NCBI RefSeq assembly: GCF_000741165.1
Contig: NZ_JGYN01000020.1
Coordinates: 31,986 to 95,985, forward strand
Source: Bifidobacterium biavatii DSM 23969
GTDB taxonomy: Bacteria > Actinomycetota > Actinomycetes > Actinomycetales > Bifidobacteriaceae
Direction of reading: 5' to 3'
Length of the DNA: 64,000 nucleotides
Every line of letters begins with the position of its first letter. The first letter of the stretch is position 1. The notes below the pieces were generated by a model. The model was not told the DNA's origin. It made no database searches and saw nothing but the letters and a program-made list of their open reading frames with translations. A program made the translations under genes and the position numbers. Of this stretch, positions 6,974 through 17,835 are shown one piece after another.

Positions 6974-9109
6974 CTACTTGCGCTTTTTCTTCTCGCGGAT
7001 GTTCACCGAAATCTGGATCGGCGAGCCTTCGAAGCCGAATTCCTCGCGCAGCGAACGTTCGATGAATCGGCGGTAGCCGTGCTCAAGGAAACCGGTGGCG
7101 AAGATCACGAACCGCGGCGGACGCGTGGACGCCTGAGTGGCGAACAGGATGCGGGGCTGCTTGCCGCCGCGCAGCGGGTGCGGATGCGCGGCCTGGATTT
7201 GGCCGAGGAACGCGTTGAGCTTGCCCGTGGGAATGCGCTTGTCCCACGAGTCGAGCGCCTCGCGCATGGCGCGTGCCAGACGGTTCGTGTGCCAACCAGT
7301 CTTGGCGGACAGGTTCACGCGGGTCGCCCAGGTGACGCGTTCGAACTCGGTCTTCCACAAACGCTCCATGCGCTGGCGGTCGAACTCGTCCATGAGATCC
7401 CACTTGTTGAACACGAGCACGATCGCGCGGCCCGCGTCCACGGCGGAGCTCATCACCTTGAGATCCTGGTCGGAGATCGGCTGCGACGCGTCGAACAGCA
7501 CCAGGGCAAGTTCCGAACGTTCGATCGCGGCCTGCGTGCGCAGCGACGAATAGTATTCCGCGCCGGACAGCTTGTGCAGACGGCGCTTGATGCCGGCTGT
7601 GTCGATGAACAGCCAGTCTTCGCCGTCCACGCGCACGATCTCGTCGACCGGGTCGCGCGTGGTGCCGGCCAGATCATTGACGACCGTGCGTTCCTCGTGC
7701 GCAAGCTGATTGAGCAGCGACGACTTGCCGACGTTCGGACGTCCGACGAGCGCGACGCGACGCAGATTGGTCGGCGTAAGGAAGCCGGACGTCTTCTCCG
7801 CCTTCTTCAGCGAGTCGATCGCGACGTCGAGCAGGTCGCCCACTCCCCTACCGTGCATGGCGGAGATGGAGTACGGTTCGCCGAGGCCGAGCTTCCAGAA
7901 TTCGGCGGCCATGTATTCGCTGGCGCCGTCGTCGATCTTGTTCACGGCGAGCGTGACGGGCTTGCCGGATGCGCGCAGCAGTTTGACGATGCGCTCGTCC
8001 GTATCGGTCAGGCCGACCGATCCGTCCACGACGAATATGACCGCATCCGACAGCTGCATGGCAATCTGCGCCTGCGACGCGATCGCCGAGTCGATGCCTT
8101 CGACGTCGGCCTCCCAGCCGCCGGTGTCGACGAGTTTGAAATCGGTGCCTGCCCATTCCGCGTCGTAGCTGACGCGGTCACGCGTGACTCCGGGCGTGTC
8201 TTCGACGACGGCGGCGCGACGGCCGAGAATGCGGTTGACGAGCGTGGACTTACCGACGTTCGGACGTCCGATCACGGCGAGCACGCCGACCTGCTTGGGA
8301 CCGTTGCCCTGGCTGGCTGTGGCGGGTCCGCGGCGGGAGACGAGCGCTTCGTCCGCCTCATCGAGATCGTAATCGTCGAGGTTGGCGACATACTGCTCGT
8401 ACTCCTGCTCTTCGATCGCGTCCTCGACCATGCCGATGAGCACATCAAGCGTCTGCTCGAAGTCGAGATCCGAATTGTCGAGCGTGGTGACGCCGTCCGC
8501 GGCGGTCATGAAGCTAGTGACCTTCGAATCGGCCTTGTCGCGCGCCGCAACATCGTCGGAACCGACCGCGCCCGCCGCAACGGCCTGTCCGGTCCGTCGG
8601 GCCTGTCGCACTTCCTCCCGGGCGGTGAGCAGCACGCGCACCTCGGCGTCGGGGGCGACGACCGTGGTGATGTCACGTCCCTCGGCGACGATGCCGCGTC
8701 CCTCGGAGAACGAATCAACTGCGGATTCACGCATGATGAACGCGCGCTGGGCGGCCACGAGCACGTGGCGTACCGGGACGATGCCGGAGACCTTCGACAC
8801 GTGGGACGAGACTTCGGACGAACGGATCGCGTCGCTGATGTCCTCGCCGTCGGCGAACACACGTGCGTCGTCCGGATCGACGGAAATGTCGAAATGATCG
8901 TCGGTGAAGAATTCGCCCACGGTTTCGGTGACGAGACGCTCGTCGACCGTTTCCGCGTCAAGGTCGATGCCGCGGTGCAGGCACCACCACGCGCACGCGC
9001 GGTACATGGCACCCGTGTCGAGGTAGGCGAATCCGAAATACTTGGCCAGCGCCTTGGACGTGGAGGACTTGCCCACGCCGGCGGGGCCGTCGATGGCGAC
9101 GCGGATCAC
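6974..9109 (-). CDS. cmk/der: bifunctional cytidylate kinase / ribosome GTPase Der
   Basis: A 711-residue fusion. Residues 1-225 are cytidylate kinase (phosphorylates CMP/dCMP with ATP): P-loop GPAGVGKSS at 8-16 and the GRDITT segment near 144-149. An acidic linker (about 228-258) leads into Der/EngA, a double GTPase for 50S subunit assembly: first P-loop GRPNVGKST 281-289, DTPGVTR 304-310, NKID 390-393; second P-loop GRPNVGKSS 456-464, NKWD 568-571; then a C-terminal KH-like domain ending in Lys/Arg. I chose GTG 9109 because it overlaps the upstream pseudouridine synthase stop (GTGA 9106-9109) and gives a proper kinase N-terminus. The fusion is known in actinobacteria, including bifidobacteria. 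Confidence 0.96.
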   Translation of the reverse strand: MIRVAIDGPAGVGKSSTSKALAKYFGFAYLDTGAMYRACAWWCLHRGIDLDAETVDERLVTETVGEFFTDDHFDISVDPDDARVFADGEDISDAIRSSEVSSHVSKVSGIVPVRHVLVAAQRAFIMRESAVDSFSEGRGIVAEGRDITTVVAPDAEVRVLLTAREEVRQARRTGQAVAAGAVGSDDVAARDKADSKVTSFMTAADGVTTLDNSDLDFEQTLDVLIGMVEDAIEEQEYEQYVANLDDYDLDEADEALVSRRGPATASQGNGPKQVGVLAVIGRPNVGKSTLVNRILGRRAAVVEDTPGVTRDRVSYDAEWAGTDFKLVDTGGWEADVEGIDSAIASQAQIAMQLSDAVIFVVDGSVGLTDTDERIVKLLRASGKPVTLAVNKIDDGASEYMAAEFWKLGLGEPYSISAMHGRGVGDLLDVAIDSLKKAEKTSGFLTPTNLRRVALVGRPNVGKSSLLNQLAHEERTVVNDLAGTTRDPVDEIVRVDGEDWLFIDTAGIKRRLHKLSGAEYYSSLRTQAAIERSELALVLFDASQPISDQDLKVMSSAVDAGRAIVLVFNKWDLMDEFDRQRMERLWKTEFERVTWATRVNLSAKTGWHTNRLARAMREALDSWDKRIPTGKLNAFLGQIQAAHPHPLRGGKQPRILFATQASTRPPRFVIFATGFLEHGYRRFIERSLREEFGFEGSPIQISVNIREKKKRK

Positions 9110-9882
9110 AGTCCCACCGCCTTCGACAGGGAGCGGACTTCGGTCTGCGACAGCACGCGGTAGGAGCCGGGCTTGATCTCGCCGAGCTTGATCGGACCGA
9201 TCTGCGTACGCACGAGGCGCTTGACCGGGAAACCGATCGAGCCGAAGATGCGGCGTACGATGCGGTTTTTGCCCGAGTGCAGCACGACCTTGACGATCGT
9301 GGTGTCGCGGTTCGAGTCGATGATCGCGCAGTGGTCGAGCTTGATCCAGCCGTCGTCGAGCTGCACGCCGGTGGTGACGAGACGACGGCACACGGTACCG
9401 CTGAGCTTGCCTTCGAGCGTGGCGATGTAGACTTTTTCGACTTCGTACTTGGGGTGCATGACGTGCTGACTGAGTTCGCCGTCGTTCGTCATGAGGATGA
9501 GGCCTTCCGAATCGTAGTCCAGACGGCCCATGTGGAAGATGCGCTCGTACTTGTCGCCGACGATGTCGCGCAGCGTGTATCGGCCCTTCGGGTCCTCCAT
9601 CGCGCTGAGCACGCGCTTGGGCTTGTTGAGCGCCAGGGTGACGTGGTTCGGGTTGATGCGTACGCGCGAACCGTCGACACGCACCTGCTGGTGTTCGAGA
9701 TCGACGCGGGTGCCGAGTTCGGTGACCAGTTCGCCATCGACTTCGACACGTCCGTCGGTGATCATTTCTTCGCATTTGCGGCGGGATCCGAAACCGGCCT
9801 GTGCAAGGATCTTCTGCAGACGGACGGCGTTGCGATCATCATGGGCATGCGCCTTCTCGGCGCGGGAATATGCGTTTGGCAT
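9106..9882 (-). CDS. rluB: RsuA/RluB-family rRNA pseudouridine synthase
   Basis: A 258-residue RNA-modifying enzyme that converts a uridine in rRNA to pseudouridine. An N-terminal S4 RNA-binding domain (about 18-75, [16 protein letters not shown]) is followed by the catalytic domain with [10 protein letters not shown] (catalytic Asp) and a C-terminal [10 protein letters not shown] motif. It starts at ATG 9882 behind GGGAGA. The stop overlaps the start of cmk-der, the usual actinobacterial arrangement, so the two are probably translated together. The exact target uridine cannot be read from sequence; RluB (23S) is the best guess. Confidence 0.92.
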   Translation of the reverse strand: MPNAYSRAEKAHAHDDRNAVRLQKILAQAGFGSRRKCEEMITDGRVEVDGELVTELGTRVDLEHQQVRVDGSRVRINPNHVTLALNKPKRVLSAMEDPKGRYTLRDIVGDKYERIFHMGRLDYDSEGLILMTNDGELSQHVMHPKYEVEKVYIATLEGKLSGTVCRRLVTTGVQLDDGWIKLDHCAIIDSNRDTTIVKVVLHSGKNRIVRRIFGSIGFPVKRLVRTQIGPIKLGEIKPGSYRVLSQTEVRSLSKAVGL

Positions 9883-10216
9883 CGTTCTCCCAACGTGGCC
9901 TTGCGTACTTGCGTACGCGCGTTACTGATTATTCCTGATTGCGACATCATGCGAACATCGGGTTGCATGATGGACATGGTTATGATAACGGCTCCCCTGG
10001 TCTGAATTGCTCCCGCCCGTGTTGCGATCGTTGTCTCTCCATCCGTCGAATCAGTGCCGGCCCCAAACGTCGATTGCTGCGGTTCGCTCCCCGTTGGTAC
10101 CGGAGCCGTGCTCGCGTACCGTTCGTTCGCCATGGCTGGCACAGACGATGCTGGTACTATGACAGTCGTCCGGCGGGCCGGTCCCGCGACGACAGTATTT
10201 ACAGAGGATTGGTATT
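9883..10216. other. 334-base divergent intergenic region
   Basis: The region between rluB (leftward) and the aquaporin gene (rightward) should hold both promoters. A possible -10 box TACTAT (10155-10160) lies before the aquaporin gene, without a convincing -35. A short palindrome GTTATgATAAC is also present. No gene or RNA was recognised. Confidence 0.4.
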
Positions 10217-11242
10217 ATGACTGCTTTTGAAGCACAGGACGTTCACGAGGAACCGTCTGCAAACGACACGGCATGGCCCGTTCAGGACAGTGAGGCCTCG
10301 GCCGGAACCGCATCGGTCGCGCCGGCAGCGACGATGTCTCCGCTGGTCATGCGTACGTTGGCTGAATTGGTCGGCTCGTTTTTGGTTTGCTTCGCGTTGT
10401 ATGCGATTGGATCATTCGGCACGTCCATCTACGGCGCGAACATGGCGTTCGTCGCCGTGGGCACGGCGTTGGCGTATGCCGGCGTGACGACACTACTGGC
10501 CGGCGTGTCCGACGTGCAGCTGAATCCCGCGGTGACGATCGCCGCCGTGCTGGTGTCCCGTACTCCGGTGGTTGACGCCGTTGCGTACGTAGTCGCCCAG
10601 GTCGTCGGAGCCATCGGCGCGGGAGCGCTGCTGCGATTCCTGCTGCCCACGTCCAGCTCGATCGCGGAGAAGGTGTGGCTGACGCCGGCGGTGAACGGCT
10701 ACGCCGAAGGTTCTGTTTCGTATTCGACGGTGAATTCCGTGGGCATCAGCTTCGGCGTCACGATGGCCATTGCCGTCGAGGTCGTTGCGTCGCTGATCAT
10801 CGTCGGCACCGCAATGCGCCTGTTCGCTGCGAAGGATGATGATCGTCGTCCCCGTGATTACGCACTGTTGATGGGCGTTGCGTACGGCGTCGGTGCGGCG
10901 ATCACCTACCCGATCACGGGCGCCTCGCTCAATCCGGCCCGTGCCACCGGCATCGCGCTGTTCGCCCAAGGACAGGGTCTGACCGCTGAACCGCTTGGTC
11001 AACTGTGGGTGTTCTGGGTGTGCCCTGTGCTGGCCGCGGCGGTCGTGTCGCTGGTCATGATCGCCGCTCAGATGGCGAAGTCGGCCAAGCATGGAAAAAC
11101 GGTCGCGTCGGAACACGACGCGACCGTTGAAGATGCAGCCGATGTGAACGACGATCGTTCAGATCAGCATGCGTATGGCGAGGTAGCTGGCGAGCAGGCC
11201 GACGCCCAACGCGATGCCGATGAAGGAATCGAACGCGACTGA
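10217..11242 (+). CDS. MIP-family aquaporin / glycerol facilitator
   Basis: A 341-residue channel protein of the inner membrane that lets water or small neutral solutes such as glycerol cross. Both family signatures are present: NPA at 103-105 and NPA followed by R at 239-242. About six membrane segments lie between residues 45 and 290. The N-terminal 40 residues and the C-terminal 50 are hydrophilic and acidic. ATG 10217 follows AGAGGA. The last 84 bases overlap, on the opposite strand, the end of the DUF3017 gene. Water or glycerol selectivity cannot be decided by eye. Confidence 0.9.
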   Translation: MTAFEAQDVHEEPSANDTAWPVQDSEASAGTASVAPAATMSPLVMRTLAELVGSFLVCFALYAIGSFGTSIYGANMAFVAVGTALAYAGVTTLLAGVSDVQLNPAVTIAAVLVSRTPVVDAVAYVVAQVVGAIGAGALLRFLLPTSSSIAEKVWLTPAVNGYAEGSVSYSTVNSVGISFGVTMAIAVEVVASLIIVGTAMRLFAAKDDDRRPRDYALLMGVAYGVGAAITYPITGASLNPARATGIALFAQGQGLTAEPLGQLWVFWVCPVLAAAVVSLVMIAAQMAKSAKHGKTVASEHDATVEDAADVNDDRSDQHAYGEVAGEQADAQRDADEGIERD

Positions 11243-11443
11243 GCGCACTTTCCAAGGGCTGCGTTCGCGCAGCACGAGACGCAGCAGCCCGGTGACGATG
11301 GCCGCAACCGCGATGATCACGGTTGCGGCCATCGTGTATCCGAGGGCGGCAACGATCACCGACACCGCCACGACGGCGCCGACAAGCCATTCAAACCATG
11401 GCTTGCCTTCGTGCGCTTCGGAGACGAACGGATGATCATGCAT
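11159..11443 (-). CDS. DUF3017-type small membrane protein
   Basis: A 94-residue protein with three hydrophobic segments (about 17-35, 40-57 and 72-92), matching the actinobacterial DUF3017 pattern; function unknown. It follows purH on the same strand with 42 bases between them and is probably the last gene of that operon. ATG 11443 has AAAGG about nine bases upstream. Its 3' 84 bases overlap the convergent aquaporin gene, so both C-termini are encoded in the same DNA on opposite strands. Confidence 0.75.
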   Translation of the reverse strand: MHDHPFVSEAHEGKPWFEWLVGAVVAVSVIVAALGYTMAATVIIAVAAIVTGLLRLVLRERSPWKVRSVAFDSFIGIALGVGLLASYLAIRMLI

Positions 11444-11485
11444 GATGCACTGCCTTTCTCGGATTTGCCGAACCTGGGATGACGA

Positions 11486-13117
11486 TCAGTGGAAGAAGTG
11501 GCGGGTGCCGGTCAGGTACATGGTCACGCCGGCCTGCTTCGCGGCCTCGATGACCTCCTCGTCGCGGATGGAACCACCAGGCTGGACGATCGCCTTCACG
11601 CCGGCCTTGATAAGGATTTCAGCGCCGTCGGCGAACGGGAAGAACGCGTCGGACGCGGCCACGGAACCGGACGCGCGGTCCGCACCGTCCGCCAGCGTGT
11701 TGGCGCGTTCCACGGCCAAGTTGCAGGAGTCGACGCGGTTGACCTGGCCCATGCCGATGCCGACCGTCGCCTGATCATGCGCAAGCAGGATCGCGTTCGA
11801 CTTGACGCAGCGAATCGCGCGCCATGCGAACAGCAGGTCATTGAGCGTCGCTGCATCGGCCGGTTCTCCGGACACAAGCTTCCAGCCGTTCGGATCGTCG
11901 CCCGGAGCGTCGATGAGATCGGTCGTCTGTACGAGCAGGCCGCCGTCGATCTGGCGGAACTGCTCATGGCCCTTCGGCGGCTCGGCCACCTTGAGGATGC
12001 GCAGGTTCTTCTTCTTGGTCTGCAGCAGTTCGAGAGCCTCCGGATCGTAGGCGGGGGCCACGATGACCTCGGTGAAGATCGGACGCACGCTCTCCGCCAT
12101 CTCAAGGGTGACGGTGGTGTTGCACGCGATCACGCCACCGTACGCGCTCATCGGATCGCAGGCATGGGCCTTTTTGTGCGCTTCCGCGGCGGTAGCGCCG
12201 ATGGCCAGGCCGCATGGATTGTTGTGCTTGACGACGGCGACGGCGATCTGCGGGGCGAAGTCCCACACGGCGCGCCACGCGGCGTCGGCGTCCACATAGT
12301 TGTTGTAACTCATCGGCTTGCCGCCCAGCTGCTCGGCATGGGCGAAACCGTCGCGGTGCAACGGGTCGATGTACAGCGCGGCCTGCTGATGCGGGTTCTC
12401 GCCATAGCGCAGCACGTGCGCGCGATCCCACGTGCGCGTGAACGCGGCGGGGAACTTAGCGTCGTCGACGGGGGCGTTCTGATCGTCATGGTCGGTTTCG
12501 TCGATGGTGTCGGGCTTCGGCCAGTGCTTCGACGTCCACTCGTTGATCGTCGCATCGTACGCGGCGGTGTGTGCGAACGCCTTGGCGGCGAGCCAGCGGC
12601 GTTCAGCAAGATCGAAGCCGCGGCCGTCGGCCACGCGCTCGGCGACCAGCGCATAGTCGGCCGGATCGGTGACGATGGCGACGGTGGCGCTGTTCTTGGC
12701 CGCGCCGCGAACCATGGACGGGCCTCCGATGTCAATCTTTTCGATCGTCGCAGCCTCATCCGCACCGGAACGCACGGTGTCGGCGAACGGGTAGAGGTTG
12801 ACGACCACTAGGTCGAACGGCTTGATGCCGAGCTCTTCGAGCTGCGCGACGTGGTCGGGGTTGGTCATGTCGGCGAGGATACCCGCGTGGATATGCGGAT
12901 CCAGCGTCTTGACACGGCCGTCGAGGCTTTCCGGGAAACCGGTGACCGAGGAGACTTCGGTCACGTTCACGCCGAGTTCGGCGAGCTTCTTCGCCGTGGA
13001 TCCAGTGGACACCACTTCGACGCCGGCCTTGATGAAGGCCTGGGCGAGGACTTCGATGCCTTCCTTATGGAAGACGGATACCAGCGCCCGTCGTATTGGT
13101 CGGTTCGTGTTCGTCAT
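11486..13117 (-). CDS. purH: bifunctional AICAR formyltransferase / IMP cyclohydrolase
   Basis: A 543-residue enzyme for the last two steps of de novo purine synthesis, AICAR to FAICAR to IMP. The N-terminal IMP cyclohydrolase domain (about 1-200, MGS-like fold) begins [10 protein letters not shown]; the formyltransferase domain holds KHNNPCG and the DAFFPFADG segment near the C-terminus. ATG 13117 has AAGGAGG at the right distance. The first 53 bases overlap the end of perM, which suggests coupling. Length is normal for the family. Confidence 0.97.
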   Translation of the reverse strand: MTNTNRPIRRALVSVFHKEGIEVLAQAFIKAGVEVVSTGSTAKKLAELGVNVTEVSSVTGFPESLDGRVKTLDPHIHAGILADMTNPDHVAQLEELGIKPFDLVVVNLYPFADTVRSGADEAATIEKIDIGGPSMVRGAAKNSATVAIVTDPADYALVAERVADGRGFDLAERRWLAAKAFAHTAAYDATINEWTSKHWPKPDTIDETDHDDQNAPVDDAKFPAAFTRTWDRAHVLRYGENPHQQAALYIDPLHRDGFAHAEQLGGKPMSYNNYVDADAAWRAVWDFAPQIAVAVVKHNNPCGLAIGATAAEAHKKAHACDPMSAYGGVIACNTTVTLEMAESVRPIFTEVIVAPAYDPEALELLQTKKKNLRILKVAEPPKGHEQFRQIDGGLLVQTTDLIDAPGDDPNGWKLVSGEPADAATLNDLLFAWRAIRCVKSNAILLAHDQATVGIGMGQVNRVDSCNLAVERANTLADGADRASGSVAASDAFFPFADGAEILIKAGVKAIVQPGGSIRDEEVIEAAKQAGVTMYLTGTRHFFH

Positions 13118-14465
13118 CCTGTTCCTCCTTGGATGCTGGGGTTGTGGATTCCTGTTGTAGCCCGGTTGCGGGCACGTCTTGCGTCGCCGTTGCGGCCGTA
13201 TCTGCACGGGGATCGTCAGTGTCGGACGCGCCGCGCCCGCGAACCCGTCGTGAGGCCCAGCGTATCCCGAAAACGGCCGCGACACCAACCAGCGACAGCA
13301 GCCATGCGGCAAGCAGCCCCAATGCGGTGGGACGGCCGACCGATTGCGTGGATTGAATCGCGTCGACGCCCATATGGGCGAGCCTGTCCTTGCCTATTCC
13401 TCCGTTCGAAACAACGAACAACAGTGAGGACGCAACGGACAGCAGCGCGCAGGAAATGCAGAATCCTCCCGCGGGATAGGCGAATGACATCACCAGTTCG
13501 GCGTCAGGCTGACTGTTCGCGCCGCCAACGCGCATCGCGAATCCACGCTTCGACCACATCGCGATCATGCCGACCAGAAGGCCGCAAGCCAACGGAATCG
13601 ACACAAGTACGGCGCGGATCATCTGATCCCCCACCGCTTCGGGCAGCAGGCCGAACACCGGGATCGACGGCAGTGCTGTGGATTGGCCGATCCACAGCGT
13701 GAACGAGCCGAGATCCCCAATGGAGAATCCAGCGCCGAACAGCCAGGAAACGGCCCAAATACACAGATTCGGCAGCCACGCCATGCAGGCGACGGTCGTC
13801 AGGATACGCGAGCCGGTTCCCATCGCGAGCAGATCGAACAGCTTCGCCATGGCGGCGTGATTGCGCGCCGCCCACACGATCACCGTGATCAGGCCGGCCG
13901 ACAGATAGCACAGTATCAGCAGCACAGCCGTCATCACGCCTGTACGAATCGTGGCACGCAGCCGCTGCGCGATCGACGCTCTAATCCACTGCGCGATTTT
14001 CGCGACCGTCAACGATACCGGCACGGCAGCCGACAGATATCCGATGGAAAACACAAGGGCACCTTTGCCCAGCGTCACCAACAGATCATCATGCAGTTCG
14101 ACGCTTGTGCCACCGCGGAACAGCCCATCCAGCATCAACCATGCGATAAGACCGCCGACGTATCCCGGCGCGTCGCACGACATTCGCTGGGCGAACGCGC
14201 GCACCAGCGCGATCAGTAGCATGGTCAGCAGCAGCGGGATGAGCGTGAGCCGAACCGGGCCGACCGTGAAACCGGAGCCCTGGCTGAGCAACACCACGGC
14301 CGCCGTCAGCGACAGGGCATGGGAGGACAGGTTATCTCCGCCCTCCTCCATGGAGATGACCAACAGCATGAGGGCCATGAAGCAGCCGAGGGCGATGGCG
14401 AACACAGCCATCGCCGCGGCCGCGGTTCCCACACCCCTCAGCAGAGATTTCAGGCGTGCGATCAT
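13065..14465 (-). CDS. perM: DUF6350 / PerM-like polytopic membrane protein
   Basis: A 466-residue integral membrane protein with about ten hydrophobic segments up to residue 410 and a hydrophilic acidic tail. Position between sucD and the purine gene purH is the conserved actinobacterial location of DUF6350; the mycobacterial member PerM is linked to cell division and persistence. Assignment rests mainly on topology and synteny. ATG 14465 overlaps the sucD stop (ATGA). The 3' end runs 53 bases into purH in another frame. Confidence 0.75.
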   Translation of the reverse strand: MIARLKSLLRGVGTAAAAMAVFAIALGCFMALMLLVISMEEGGDNLSSHALSLTAAVVLLSQGSGFTVGPVRLTLIPLLLTMLLIALVRAFAQRMSCDAPGYVGGLIAWLMLDGLFRGGTSVELHDDLLVTLGKGALVFSIGYLSAAVPVSLTVAKIAQWIRASIAQRLRATIRTGVMTAVLLILCYLSAGLITVIVWAARNHAAMAKLFDLLAMGTGSRILTTVACMAWLPNLCIWAVSWLFGAGFSIGDLGSFTLWIGQSTALPSIPVFGLLPEAVGDQMIRAVLVSIPLACGLLVGMIAMWSKRGFAMRVGGANSQPDAELVMSFAYPAGGFCISCALLSVASSLLFVVSNGGIGKDRLAHMGVDAIQSTQSVGRPTALGLLAAWLLSLVGVAAVFGIRWASRRVRGRGASDTDDPRADTAATATQDVPATGLQQESTTPASKEEQDDEHEPTNTTGAGIRLP

Positions 14466-15391
14466 ATCAGCGAGTGTTCGGCAAGCACCTCGCGCATGAT
14501 ATCGGCGGTCTGCCCCGGCGTCTTGCCGACACGGATGCCGACGGCCTCCAACGCTTCCTTCTTGTCCTTGGCCGTGCCCTTGCCGCCGGAAACGATGGCG
14601 CCGGCGTGTCCCATCTGCTTGCCTTCGGGAGCGGTGAAGCCGGCAATGTAGGCGACAACAGGCTTGGTCATGTGTTCGGCCGCCCACTGCGCGGCGTCCT
14701 GCTCGGCGGTGCCGCCGATCTCGCCGATCATGACGACGGCCTTGGTGGCCTCGTCCGCCTCGAACGCCTGCAGCGCCTCAAGCAGCGTGGTGCCGACGAT
14801 CGGATCGCCGCCGGCGCCAAGGCATGCGGTGAAGCCGACGTCGGACAGCTCGCCCATCAGCTGATACGTCAGCGTGCCGGACTTGGACACGAGGCCGAGC
14901 GGGCCGCGGGAGACGATGCCGTCCGGGATGATGCCGAGGTTCACGCCGCGGGATTCCGGCGTGGAGGGCAGCGTCATCAGGCCCGGGCAGTTCGGGCCAA
15001 CGATACGCACGCCCTTGCGCAGGGCGAGTTCAACGCAGTAGGCACTGTCCGCCACCGGAATGCCCTCGGTGATAACGACGATGAGTTCGATGCCGGCCTC
15101 GACAGCCTCGACGACGGCGCCCTTGGCGAATTTCGGCGGCACGAACACGACGCTAGCCTTGGCGCCGGTCTTTTCGCGCGCTTCGGCGCAGGTGGCGAAC
15201 ACCGGCACGTGCGCGTCGGAGCCGTCCACGTTCGCACCCGGGAAGTCGATGACCGTACCGGCCTTGCGCGGATTGGTGCCACCAACGATGTTGGTGCCGG
15301 CTTTGAGCATGCGGGCGGTGTGGGTCATGCCCTGATGGCCGGTCATGCCCTGGACGATGACCGGTGCTCCGTCTTCGATGAACAGTACCAT
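14462..15391 (-). CDS. sucD: succinyl-CoA synthetase alpha subunit
   Basis: A 309-residue subunit of succinyl-CoA synthetase (succinyl-CoA + NDP + Pi to succinate + CoA + NTP). An N-terminal CoA-binding Rossmann domain (GMTGHQG near 15-21) is followed by the ligase domain; the [17 protein letters not shown] region near residues 258-275 contains the His that is phosphorylated. AAGGAG precedes ATG 15391, which shares one base with the sucC stop (TGATG). It is in an operon with sucC upstream and perM downstream. Confidence 0.96.
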   Translation of the reverse strand: MVLFIEDGAPVIVQGMTGHQGMTHTARMLKAGTNIVGGTNPRKAGTVIDFPGANVDGSDAHVPVFATCAEAREKTGAKASVVFVPPKFAKGAVVEAVEAGIELIVVITEGIPVADSAYCVELALRKGVRIVGPNCPGLMTLPSTPESRGVNLGIIPDGIVSRGPLGLVSKSGTLTYQLMGELSDVGFTACLGAGGDPIVGTTLLEALQAFEADEATKAVVMIGEIGGTAEQDAAQWAAEHMTKPVVAYIAGFTAPEGKQMGHAGAIVSGGKGTAKDKKEALEAVGIRVGKTPGQTADIMREVLAEHSLI

Positions 15392-16584
15392 CAGTTGTTC
15401 TCCTTTGCGTCCGCGGCGAAGCGTGCGGCCTTTTGCGCCGCTTCCTCCATGGTCTTAGCAACGTGCAGGTTCGGATTCTCCGCCTGGGCAAGGATGCTCA
15501 GGCCCTCCGCCGCCGCATTGCCGTCGAAGCGCACGACGATCGGCTTGGCGGCGTTGAGCTTGTCGAGCGCTTCGAGAATACCCTTGGCGACCTGCTCGCA
15601 GGAGGTGATGCCGCCGTACACGTTGACGAACACGGACTCGACCTGCGGATCGGACAGCACGATTTCGAGGCTGTCGCACATCACGGCCGCGGACGCACCG
15701 CCGCCGATGTCAAGGAAGTTGGCAGGTTTGATGCCAGTGCCCTGTTCCTCGCCAGCACCAGAGACAGCGTCAAGCGAACTCATCACCAGGCCGGCACCGT
15801 TGCCGATCACGCCGACCTCGCCGTGTAGATGCACGTAGTGGAGGCCGTGTTCGCGGGCCTTGGTCTCGTACGGATCGGCTTCGATGCTGTCGGCGAAGCG
15901 CGTCCAGCCGTCATGGCGGAAGGCGGCGTTGTCGTCAAGCGAGATTTTCGCGTCGAGCGCGCACAGCGACTTTGAGGATTCGTCGTCCGGATCACCGATC
16001 TTGGCGAGCGGGTTGATCTCCACGAGCGTGGCGTCGTTGTCCTTGAAGCAACGCCACATCTTGAGCAGAATGTCGGCAGCCTGATGCACGTCCGCATGGT
16101 AGAAACCGATGCTGTTGGACATGTCCACCGCCGCGGCCTCGTCGAAGTCGCCCAGCGCGTCGATGTGCAGGCGCTTGACCGCCTCCGGGTGTTCGCGGGC
16201 GATTTCCTCGACCTCGGTGCCGCCGTTGGCGGTGGCCAACACATCATAGTCGCGGGAGGTGCGATCGACGGAAATGGACACGTAGTACTCGTGCAGGATG
16301 TTCTTCGCCTCGGCGACCAGCACGCCGTTCACCTTGTGGCCGTGGATGGTCATCGGCAGGATGCTTTCGGCGAGCAGGATCGCCTCGTCGCGGTTGTGCG
16401 CGAGCTTGACGCCGCCGGCCTGTCCGCGATGGCCGATCTTGACCTGGGCCTTGATGACGCACGGATAGCCGAGCTTGTCGGCCGCCTCGGCGACTTCGTG
16501 CGAATTCTGGGCGAAAATCGCCTTCGGCGCGGGAATGTTCTGCTCTTCGAGCAATTCCCTTGCCTGATATTCATACAAATCCAT
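15391..16584 (-). CDS. sucC: succinyl-CoA synthetase beta subunit
   Basis: A 397-residue partner of SucD, with an N-terminal ATP-grasp domain (starts [12 protein letters not shown], the family signature) and a C-terminal ligase domain holding [19 protein letters not shown] chose ATG 16584 for this conserved N-terminus; the frame is open further upstream without a good start. The ribosome site is weak (AGGA nine bases away). sucC lies 64 bases after apt and may be co-transcribed with it. In a non-respiring actinobacterium the enzyme more likely serves succinyl-CoA supply than a full TCA cycle (inference). Confidence 0.96.
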   Translation of the reverse strand: MDLYEYQARELLEEQNIPAPKAIFAQNSHEVAEAADKLGYPCVIKAQVKIGHRGQAGGVKLAHNRDEAILLAESILPMTIHGHKVNGVLVAEAKNILHEYYVSISVDRTSRDYDVLATANGGTEVEEIAREHPEAVKRLHIDALGDFDEAAAVDMSNSIGFYHADVHQAADILLKMWRCFKDNDATLVEINPLAKIGDPDDESSKSLCALDAKISLDDNAAFRHDGWTRFADSIEADPYETKAREHGLHYVHLHGEVGVIGNGAGLVMSSLDAVSGAGEEQGTGIKPANFLDIGGGASAAVMCDSLEIVLSDPQVESVFVNVYGGITSCEQVAKGILEALDKLNAAKPIVVRFDGNAAAEGLSILAQAENPNLHVAKTMEEAAQKAARFAADAKENN

Positions 16585-16648
16585 GATATGCGTTCCTATC
16601 CTCTTGGAGGCCGTTCGATGTGGCTCCGGTCCAGATTTCAGCGGCCGG

Positions 16649-17230
16649 TCACGCCGGCATAGTGACCAGCGTGCTGCTGGGTACGTCCCCGAGCGGCGCA
16701 AGGCCGTTGAGACCGATGAGCTCCATCACAAAGCTGAATCCCGCGACCTCGCCGCCGGCGCGGCGAATGAGATCGGCCGCAGCCTTGGCGGTGCCGCCCG
16801 TGGCGATCAGGTCATCGACGATGAGCACGCGCTCTCCCGGCTGAACCATGTTCGCTTCGATTTCGATGCTTGCGGTGCCGTATTCGAGATCATACGATTC
16901 ACCGATCGTCTCCGGAGGCAATTTGCCCGCTTTGCGGACTGCGATGAATCCCTTGCCGAGACGCGCCGCCAGCGCGGGGCCGAACAGGAATCCTCGAGCT
17001 TCCAGACCGGCGATTGCGTCGAACGAGTCCGCAGGAACCGGCAGTGCGGCTTCGAGGGCGTCAAGCATGAGGCCCAGCGCCTTCGGATCGGCAAGCACCG
17101 GCATGAAGTCACGGAAGTTGATGCCCGCCTTGGGGAAGCCTTCCACGGAACGGATGCGGGAGATGAGATAGTCCGCGTTGTCCTGACCGATTTCGGCCAG
17201 ACGAGCGATGGTGATATCGGATTGCGACAT
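16649..17230 (-). CDS. apt: adenine phosphoribosyltransferase
   Basis: A 193-residue purine salvage enzyme that joins adenine and PRPP to give AMP. The PRPP-binding motif VLIVDDLIATGGTA is near residues 134-147, and the upstream ARGFLFG segment is typical. ATG 17230. It lies between yajC and sucC on the same strand. In many actinobacteria secD and secF sit between yajC and apt; they are absent here. Confidence 0.95.
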   Translation of the reverse strand: MSQSDITIARLAEIGQDNADYLISRIRSVEGFPKAGINFRDFMPVLADPKALGLMLDALEAALPVPADSFDAIAGLEARGFLFGPALAARLGKGFIAVRKAGKLPPETIGESYDLEYGTASIEIEANMVQPGERVLIVDDLIATGGTAKAAADLIRRAGGEVAGFSFVMELIGLNGLAPLGDVPSSTLVTMPA

Positions 17231-17337
17231 GGTCTGCGCCTGCCTTATCTTGCTGTTGCTGTATTGGGGTCACGTTGCACGACGAATATCAGTGCGTGGT
17301 CGAGAGAGCGCACATTGTCGCCGAGAGCGTTCTGCGG

Positions 17338-17757
17338 TCAGTCCGCGTTCTCGCCAGTCTCGGCCACAGCGGTACCGGTCGCCGCCGCGGTGACGGCAGT
17401 TTCCACCGGCACCTGCGCCTTGTCGGCATCATCCTGCGGCAGCGGGTTGCCGTTTTCGTCGACCTCATCGTCGCTCACATACGCGGGACGCACGTACTCG
17501 CGGCTGATGGCGTTGAATCCGAAACGCAGCTTGGAGCCTTCGGAGTCAATGACGATTTCCTCGTACTGTGCGTCGACGGAGACGACCTTGCCAATCACTC
17601 CGCCGATGGTGATGATCTCGGTGCCAGGCTGCAGGTTGGCGCGGAAGTCCTGCTTCTCCTGCTGCTGCTTCTTGGCCTTCTTGGACTGCCACCACATGAG
17701 GGCGATCATGAAGACCAGGAAAACGATCATGATGAGATTCATGGACTCTGCGGGCAA
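17338..17757 (-). CDS. yajC: Sec translocon accessory protein YajC
   Basis: A 139-residue single-pass membrane protein of the preprotein translocase accessory complex. One hydrophobic helix (about residues 7-23) is followed by a Lys/Gln-rich stretch, the YajC core (GTEIITIGGVIGKV) and an Ala/Thr-rich acidic tail. The start is probably TTG 17757, because AGGAG at 17765-17769 is seven bases away; ATG 17742 has no ribosome site near it. It sits 78 bases after ruvB. The normal partners secD/secF are not adjacent. Confidence 0.85.
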   Translation of the reverse strand: MPAESMNLIMIVFLVFMIALMWWQSKKAKKQQQEKQDFRANLQPGTEIITIGGVIGKVVSVDAQYEEIVIDSEGSKLRFGFNAISREYVRPAYVSDDEVDENGNPLPQDDADKAQVPVETAVTAAATGTAVAETGENAD

Positions 17758-17835
17758 AACGGTACTCCTAACGGTTATGAACAATGCTGGCACTAGCGCG
17801 CATCAGCATTCGGTCGTATGTCCAAGGCCAAAAGT

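Noticed and set aside
16584..16701. Longer SucC starting at 16701
   Set aside because: The extra 39 residues are Arg-rich and unlike the family; the conserved N-terminus starts at 16584.
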